Shown here in pieces: positions 30,276 to 34,344 of a DNA stretch of 34,344 bases (position 1 is its first letter; each line of letters opens with the position of its first letter). The notes under the pieces were generated by a model. It saw only the letters and a program-made list of their open reading frames with translations. It was not told where the DNA came from and searched no databases. This DNA comes from Bryobacteraceae bacterium (GTDB taxonomy: Bacteria > Acidobacteriota > Terriglobia > Bryobacterales > Bryobacteraceae), in assembly GCA_025924475.1 (NCBI GenBank), contig JAICIH010000016.1:1-34344 (forward strand), given 5' to 3'. A program made the position numbers and the translations under genes.

Positions 30276-31538
30276 ATGCCAATGGATGTCCCTCGGGGGA
30301 AAGAAGTCGCGCGCAAGCGCCTGATCAAACGTATTGTTTATATAACGGTCGCCGTTCTGGCGATCGGCGGCGCCACAATAGCGCTGGCGCGTCTCAAACC
30401 GGCGGCGCCCTCGGTGGATATGAGTGGTCAGTGGCCTGGCACCGTGAAGCGCGGGCCTATCGAAATTCAGGTACGCGGCCTGGGGCGCCTTACTCCGCAA
30501 GAAATTCATTTCATCGCGGCTGCGCAGGATTCCCGCGTTTCCTCTATCGTTCACCGCGCGGGCGTTACGCTGAAAGCCAACGAGGCTATTCTTACCCTGG
30601 CCGATCCCGACCTCGAAACGGAGGCCGAAAGGGCTGAATGGTCCTACAAACAGGAGCAAGCCAATCTGGCGAATTTGAAGGTTCAATTGGAGAGCGACAA
30701 GCTCGACCAGCGCGCCACTCTTGCTCAACTTGAATCCGAGGCCACACAGGCCAAGCTCAACGCTGATCGCGACATGGAACTGACTCGCTTGAACCTGCAG
30801 AGCGACCTCACCTCACGCCTTTCGGTGAATCAGGCCAATCAACTGCGCAACCGGGTTGAACTGCAAAAGCAGCGCCTGGCTATTGGCGACGATTCCATCA
30901 AAGCCAAGATTGAGGCCCAGCGGGTGGTTGTCGAGAGCGCCCGCGCTGCTTACGAGTTGAAGCGCAAACAGGTGGACCAACTGACGGTTCGTGCCGGTAT
31001 CGATGGCGTTTTGCAGGAAGTGGATGTGGAAGTCGGCCAGCGCGTCGCAATCGGCACAATCTTGGCCAAAATGGCCGATCCTAAGAAGTTGAAGGCCGTT
31101 CTGCAAATTGCCGAAACGCAGATGAAGGACGTGCGTCCTGGGCTCGATGCCACCATCGACACCCGTAACGGCATTATCCCAGGCCGTGTGATTCGCATCG
31201 ATCCGGCCGCTACCAACGGTACGGTTGGCGTGGATGTCTCCCTACTCGGGCCGTTGCCTCCGGGTGCCAGACCGGAGTTAAGCGTGGACGGCGTCGTCCA
31301 GATCGAACGCTTGTCGGACGTAGTATATATGGACCGGCCGGTTTCCGGTGAACCGGGTACAACAATTGGATTATTTAAGATCGATTCGGACGGCAAAGGC
31401 GCCAGCCGGGTCAATGTGAAGCTAGGCCGCGCTTCGGTTAACACTATCGAGGTGCTGGACGGTCTGAAGGTGGGCGACCGCGTGATTCTGTCCGACATGT
31501 CCCAGTACGATTCGTATCAACGCTTAAGACTGAACTAA
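30276..31538 (+). CDS. MacA/HlyD-like periplasmic adaptor protein
   Basis: A 420-residue membrane-fusion protein. A short cytoplasmic start (MPMDVPRGKEVARKRLIKR) leads into one membrane helix (about residues 21-40, IVYITVAVLAIGGATIALA). A lipoyl half-domain (about 58-95), a long coiled-coil hairpin (about 100-235, rich in K, E, Q, L), the second lipoyl half (LTVRAGIDGVLQEVDVEVGQRVAIG, about 240-265) and beta-barrel and membrane-proximal domains follow. It links an inner-membrane ABC transporter to an outer-membrane channel. The reading frame extends to a TTG at 30261; the ATG at 30276 is preferred, with a possible second ATG at 30282. It is the first gene of an operon with two ATPases and an NtrC-type regulator; no permease or outer-membrane channel is inside the window. 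Confidence 0.88.
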   Translation: MPMDVPRGKEVARKRLIKRIVYITVAVLAIGGATIALARLKPAAPSVDMSGQWPGTVKRGPIEIQVRGLGRLTPQEIHFIAAAQDSRVSSIVHRAGVTLKANEAILTLADPDLETEAERAEWSYKQEQANLANLKVQLESDKLDQRATLAQLESEATQAKLNADRDMELTRLNLQSDLTSRLSVNQANQLRNRVELQKQRLAIGDDSIKAKIEAQRVVVESARAAYELKRKQVDQLTVRAGIDGVLQEVDVEVGQRVAIGTILAKMADPKKLKAVLQIAETQMKDVRPGLDATIDTRNGIIPGRVIRIDPAATNGTVGVDVSLLGPLPPGARPELSVDGVVQIERLSDVVYMDRPVSGEPGTTIGLFKIDSDGKGASRVNVKLGRASVNTIEVLDGLKVGDRVILSDMSQYDSYQRLRLN

Positions 31539-31609
31539 CCAAACCGGGTGTGCGTACGTATTCAATTAGTATCGCTCGATATTAAAAATAGCCAGGAGGC
31601 CTGAAAAGC

Positions 31610-32311
31610 ATGAACCCATCCGATCCCTTGATCCATCTGGAAGGTGTGACGAAAGTCTTTGTCACCGATGAGGTGGAGACGCACGCTCTCGCCGGGATTC
31701 ACATCGATATTCCGCGCGGCGAGTATGTTTCGATTTCCGGGCCTTCCGGCTGCGGAAAATCGACCCTGCTGGCCATCCTAGGCCTGCTCGATTCTCCAAG
31801 CTCGGGTACTTACATCTTGAACGGCAAAGAGGTCCAAAGTCTAAAGTTGTCCGAGCGGGCCCGCATCCGCAACCGCGAAATCGGGTTCATCTTCCAGGCG
31901 TTCAACCTGATTGGCGACTTGAATGTCTACGAGAACGTCGAGCTGCCGCTCACCTATCGCGGCATGGGATCGGCCGACCGCAAGAAAAAGGTGCATGAAG
32001 CCCTCGAGCGCGTCGGTATGTCGCACCGCATCAAGCATTATCCGTCGCAGCTCTCGGGCGGCCAGCAGCAGCGCGTTGCCGTGGCCCGAGCCTTGGCCGG
32101 TGATCCGTCCATCCTGCTCGCCGACGAGCCTACCGGAAATCTCGATTCACAAAATGGCGAACAGGTTATGGACCTGCTCCGCGAACTGCATCGCGGCGGA
32201 GCCACCATCTGCATGGTGACTCATGACCCGCGCTACGCCCGCTATGCCGACCGTTCGATTCACCTGTTTGACGGCCGCGTGGTGGAGGAAAGTAAGGAGG
32301 TTCCTGTTTGA
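31610..32311 (+). CDS. ABC transporter ATPase, LolD/MacB type (first copy)
   Basis: A 233-residue ATPase with Walker A GPSGCGKS (44-51), Q-loop FIFQAF (94-99), signature LSGGQ (148-152), Walker B ILLADE (168-173), D-loop NLDS and H-loop THD. All catalytic residues are present, so it should be active. It resembles LolD/MacB/FtsE-type enzymes that power lipoprotein or macrolide transporters with FtsX-like permeases. A strong AGGAGG (31594-31599) lies 10 bases before the ATG. Its stop overlaps the next small gene. The permease it serves is not in the window and is expected downstream. Confidence 0.95.
   Translation: MNPSDPLIHLEGVTKVFVTDEVETHALAGIHIDIPRGEYVSISGPSGCGKSTLLAILGLLDSPSSGTYILNGKEVQSLKLSERARIRNREIGFIFQAFNLIGDLNVYENVELPLTYRGMGSADRKKKVHEALERVGMSHRIKHYPSQLSGGQQQRVAVARALAGDPSILLADEPTGNLDSQNGEQVMDLLRELHRGGATICMVTHDPRYARYADRSIHLFDGRVVEESKEVPV
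32294..32300 (+). promoter_or_regulatory. Strong Shine-Dalgarno inside the end of the first ATPase gene
   Basis: AAGGAGG, 7 bases before the TTG at 32308. Its strength and ideal spacing are the main reason for accepting the small gene with a TTG start. Confidence 0.7.
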
Positions 32312-32505
32312 TTCAAAAGCATATCGATCTGATTGCTATCGGGGCGCTGCTGTTCGGCATGGCGGTCTTCGGCCATACGCGTCACGTATTGCGGTTTTCG
32401 CCCGCCGTGCCGGTGCGCATCCCGGTACACATCCAAGTTCCGCAGCCGCCCGCCTGCCCCACTGTGGTAGCGCCGCATCTTCCTCGCTTTGTTGTGAGCC
32501 TTTAG
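32308..32505 (+). CDS. Small single-helix membrane protein between two ABC ATPase genes
   Basis: A 65-residue protein starting at TTG, overlapping the stop of the first ATPase by 4 bases. Residues 5-22 (HIDLIAIGALLFGMAVFG) form one membrane helix, followed by a proline- and valine-rich tail (PAVPVRIPVHIQVPQPP) that would reach into the periplasm or cytoplasm. No family is recognised. The ideal ribosome-binding site and the coupled position argue that it is translated. It might be a small accessory subunit of the transporter. If it is not real, the 250 bases between the two ATPase genes would be an unusually long gap for this operon. Confidence 0.68.
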   Translation: MIQKHIDLIAIGALLFGMAVFGHTRHVLRFSPAVPVRIPVHIQVPQPPACPTVVAPHLPRFVVSL

Positions 32506-32561
32506 GGATATTTTGAACGCCCGCAATTCGCTTGCCTTACGCTGGAATAAGGCTCCTACGC

Positions 32562-33227
32562 ATGATCTCTCTACGTAACATTGAAAAGTATTTCGAACAC
32601 GGCCCCGCCAAGACCTACGTCCTTCGCCGTATCAACGTCGATATCAAAGAAGGTGAGTTTATTTCCATCATGGGTCCCTCCGGGGCCGGAAAATCCACCC
32701 TGCTGCACCTGTTGGGCATGCACGACTCGGCTTGGACGGGTGAGTACCATTTTCTCGATCACGCCATCCACCGTCTGAGCAAGAAGGACCGTTCCGAAGT
32801 TTACAAGCGCTATATTGGGTTCGTTTTTCAGAGCTATCACCTGCTCGATTCGCTGACCGTTTACGAGAACCTGGATATTCCGCTGTCGTATCGCAATATC
32901 AAAAAATCGGAACGCCAGAGCATCGTCTGCGACGCGCTCGACCGCTTCAAAATGGTCGCCAAAAAAGATCTCTATCCCAACCAGCTTTCCGGAGGCCAGC
33001 AGCAACTGGTGGCTATTGCGCGCGCTATGATCGCCAACCCGAAACTGATCCTGGCCGACGAGCCCACCGGTAATCTGCATTCGAGCCAGGGCAAAGAGAT
33101 CATGGAGCTTTTCAAGAAGCTCAACGATGAAGGCACGACAATCGTCCAAGTCACCCATAACGAAAAGAACGCTGAATACGGTCACCGCATCATCTACATC
33201 GAGGACGGCTGGATCACCCAGAACTGA
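32562..33227 (+). CDS. ABC transporter ATPase, LolD/MacB type (second copy, altered D-loop)
   Basis: A 221-residue ATPase from the ATG at 32562, chosen because the conserved start [10 protein letters not shown] follows directly and AAGG lies 9 bases before it; an in-frame ATG at 32532 adds ten residues. Walker A GPSGAGKS (38-45), signature LSGGQ (142-146), Walker B LILADE (162-167) and H-loop THN are intact, but the D-loop reads NLHS with histidine at 173 where aspartate is usual. The D-loop aspartate helps communicate between the two sites of the dimer, so a dimer with the first ATPase might work asymmetrically; that is inference. It follows the 65-residue gene and precedes the NtrC-type regulator by 9 bases. 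Confidence 0.93.
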   Translation: MISLRNIEKYFEHGPAKTYVLRRINVDIKEGEFISIMGPSGAGKSTLLHLLGMHDSAWTGEYHFLDHAIHRLSKKDRSEVYKRYIGFVFQSYHLLDSLTVYENLDIPLSYRNIKKSERQSIVCDALDRFKMVAKKDLYPNQLSGGQQQLVAIARAMIANPKLILADEPTGNLHSSQGKEIMELFKKLNDEGTTIVQVTHNEKNAEYGHRIIYIEDGWITQN

Positions 33228-33236
33228 TCTCCCCAC

Positions 33237-34344
33237 ATGAAAACTCCGGCATCACAGATGCGCATCCTGATTGCCGACGATCAGCCTGATGTGCTGGAAG
33301 CGTTGCGTCTGTTGTTGAAGCGCGAAGGATTCAAGATTGAAGCCGTCGAATCGCCGCAGCAGGCAATACAGGCTATTGAAAATCGCGATTACGACGCGGC
33401 CATTATCGACTTGAATTACACGCGCGATACGACCTCCGGCCAGGAAGGGCTCGAATTGCTCGCCAAAATTCAAACGATCGATTCCATGCTCCCGGTAATC
33501 GTCATGACGGCCTGGGGCAGCGTCGATTTGGCAGTGGAAGCGATGCGGCGCGGGGCCCGGGACTTTATTCAAAAGCCCTGGGAAAACGAGCGCCTGGCGA
33601 GTATCGTTCGCACGCAACTGGAGCTGAGCGAGGCGATCCGCCGCGGCCAGCGCCTGGAAGCAGAAAATCAGCTCTTGCGCGGCGAGAATGTGCCGCCCAT
33701 GATTGCGCAGTCGCCGAATATGCAGCCGGTGCTCGATCTGATTTCGCGCGTCGGTCCGTCGGACGCCAACGTCCTCATCACTGGCGAGCCGGGCGCCGGT
33801 AAGGAAGTCGTCGCGCGCATGCTGCACGCAATTTCCGGCCGCGCCAGCAAGCCAATGGTTACGGTAAACGCCGGCGGATTGGCGGAAGGCGTTTTCGAGA
33901 GCGAGCTGTTCGGTCACGTAAAAGGCGCATTCACCGACGCCAAAATGGATCGCGTCGGGCGTTTCGAGCTGGCCGATACCGGAACATTGTTCCTCGATGA
34001 AATCGCCAATGTACCGCTGAACTTGCAGGCGAAGCTTCTGCGCGTCCTCGAAGTGGGCGAGATGGAGCGCGTGGGCTCATCGAAAACCAAGCGCGTGGAT
34101 GTGCGGGTGATCTCGGCGACCAACGCGAACCTGGGCGAAGAGGTCCAGAGCGGACGCTTCCGCCAGGATTTATTGTTTCGTCTGAACACAATTGAAATTC
34201 ATCTGCCGCCGCTGCGCGAGCGCCGCGAAGATATCGGGCCGCTGGCGATGTATTTTCTGGGACAGCACGCGCGGCGCTATCGCAAAAACATCAGCGGCTT
34301 CGATCCGAACGCCGTGCAGGCCCTGCATGATCATCCCTGGCAGG
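33237..34344 (+). CDS. NtrC-type sigma-54-dependent response regulator, cut by the window end
   Basis: The frame runs from the ATG at 33237 to the end of the window with no stop (at least 369 residues). The receiver domain (about 8-125) has D14-D15, the phosphate-accepting D58, T91 and K113. The AAA+ domain begins at about residue 155 with Walker A GEPGAGKE (183-190), a GAFTDA loop (230-235, family consensus GAFTGA) and Walker B GTLFLDEI (249-256). The C-terminal Fis-like DNA-binding domain lies beyond the window. Activation of sigma-54 promoters after phosphorylation is the expected role, with the sensor kinase probably encoded next. It is the fifth gene of the efflux operon. Confidence 0.93.
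   Translation, partial: MKTPASQMRILIADDQPDVLEALRLLLKREGFKIEAVESPQQAIQAIENRDYDAAIIDLNYTRDTTSGQEGLELLAKIQTIDSMLPVIVMTAWGSVDLAVEAMRRGARDFIQKPWENERLASIVRTQLELSEAIRRGQRLEAENQLLRGENVPPMIAQSPNMQPVLDLISRVGPSDANVLITGEPGAGKEVVARMLHAISGRASKPMVTVNAGGLAEGVFESELFGHVKGAFTDAKMDRVGRFELADTGTLFLDEIANVPLNLQAKLLRVLEVGEMERVGSSKTKRVDVRVISATNANLGEEVQSGRFRQDLLFRLNTIEIHLPPLRERREDIGPLAMYFLGQHARRYRKNISGFDPNAVQALHDHPWQ

Noticed and set aside
32571..33236. A 221-codon minus-strand frame opposite the second ATPase gene
   Set aside because: It is a shadow of a well-supported ATPase gene on the plus strand and has no recognisable domain.
33252..33917. A 221-codon minus-strand frame opposite the NtrC-type regulator
   Set aside because: The plus-strand frame has a complete receiver and AAA+ domain; the antisense frame is a by-product of high GC content.
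1..34344. CRISPR arrays, tRNA or rRNA genes, insertion sequences, prophage genes
   Set aside because: None was seen: no regularly spaced identical repeats, no cloverleaf or rRNA-like stretch, and no transposase or phage protein among the translated frames.

Overview
The window looks like chromosomal DNA of an acidobacterium, probably of the Solibacter/Bryobacter type. The basis is the combination of gene families: an ADOP-type duplicated permease with its own PadR regulator, a VWFA protein of the acidobacterial type, a large carboxypeptidase-regulatory/TonB-like outer-membrane receptor, a DUF1592/DUF1552 pair of 'planctomycete cytochrome c' type, an exported Gfo/Idh/MocA protein and many secreted proteins of unknown function. 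This is an inference from gene families; there is no rRNA or tRNA gene in the window to anchor the taxonomy.

Layout. 0-0.7 kb: a secreted glycine-rich protein. 0.8-4.1 kb: a PadR regulator and an ADOP permease (both minus) with a chagasin-like protease inhibitor (plus) between them; a TATAGC-TG-GCTATA palindrome lies at the 5' end of both PadR and the permease and looks like the PadR operator. 4.1-7.0 kb: a CreD-like membrane protein with a four-helix membrane partner, a secreted small protein, and a RelE-like toxin/antitoxin pair. 7.1-12.2 kb: a three-gene minus-strand operon of secreted proteins (502 aa, 315 aa, VWFA) that share cysteine-containing modules with each other, driven by a strong sigma-70-like promoter and divergent from a beta-barrel-like protein. 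12.2-17.6 kb: a twin-hairpin repeat, a relic of an oxidoreductase gene, then the operon DUF1592 haem protein - DUF1552 - ankyrin protein. 17.7-22.2 kb: the divergent 1049-residue outer-membrane receptor, convergent with a membrane-anchored DNA-binding protein. 22.3-23.4 kb: an exported Gfo/Idh/MocA protein. 23.7-30.0 kb: a glycan-type biosynthetic island (GNAT, DxD glycosyltransferase-like protein, CgeB-like glycosyltransferase, sugar nucleotidyltransferase, PIG-L deacetylase, GT4 glycosyltransferase, CelD-like acyltransferase). 30.3 kb to the end: a MacA-like adaptor, two LolD/MacB-type ATPases with a 65-residue membrane protein between them, and the first part of an NtrC-type sigma-54 regulator cut by the window edge.

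Three things stand out. First, a family of twin-hairpin palindromic repeats is scattered through the window; the stems vary but keep their base pairing, and in the glycan island two successive genes appear to have taken their 5' ends from such elements. Second, the VWFA operon looks like a set of co-secreted proteins built from shared modules, with no function known to me. Third, several intergenic regions carry clear regulatory architecture: a PadR palindrome used twice, three direct repeats with exact 11-bp period before the receptor gene, and a GG-N10-GC sigma-54-like element before the operon that itself encodes an NtrC-type activator. I saw no CRISPR array, rRNA, tRNA, insertion sequence, prophage or origin. 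No gene-free stretch exceeds 300 bases; the longest (23406-23687) holds a palindrome and a repeat.
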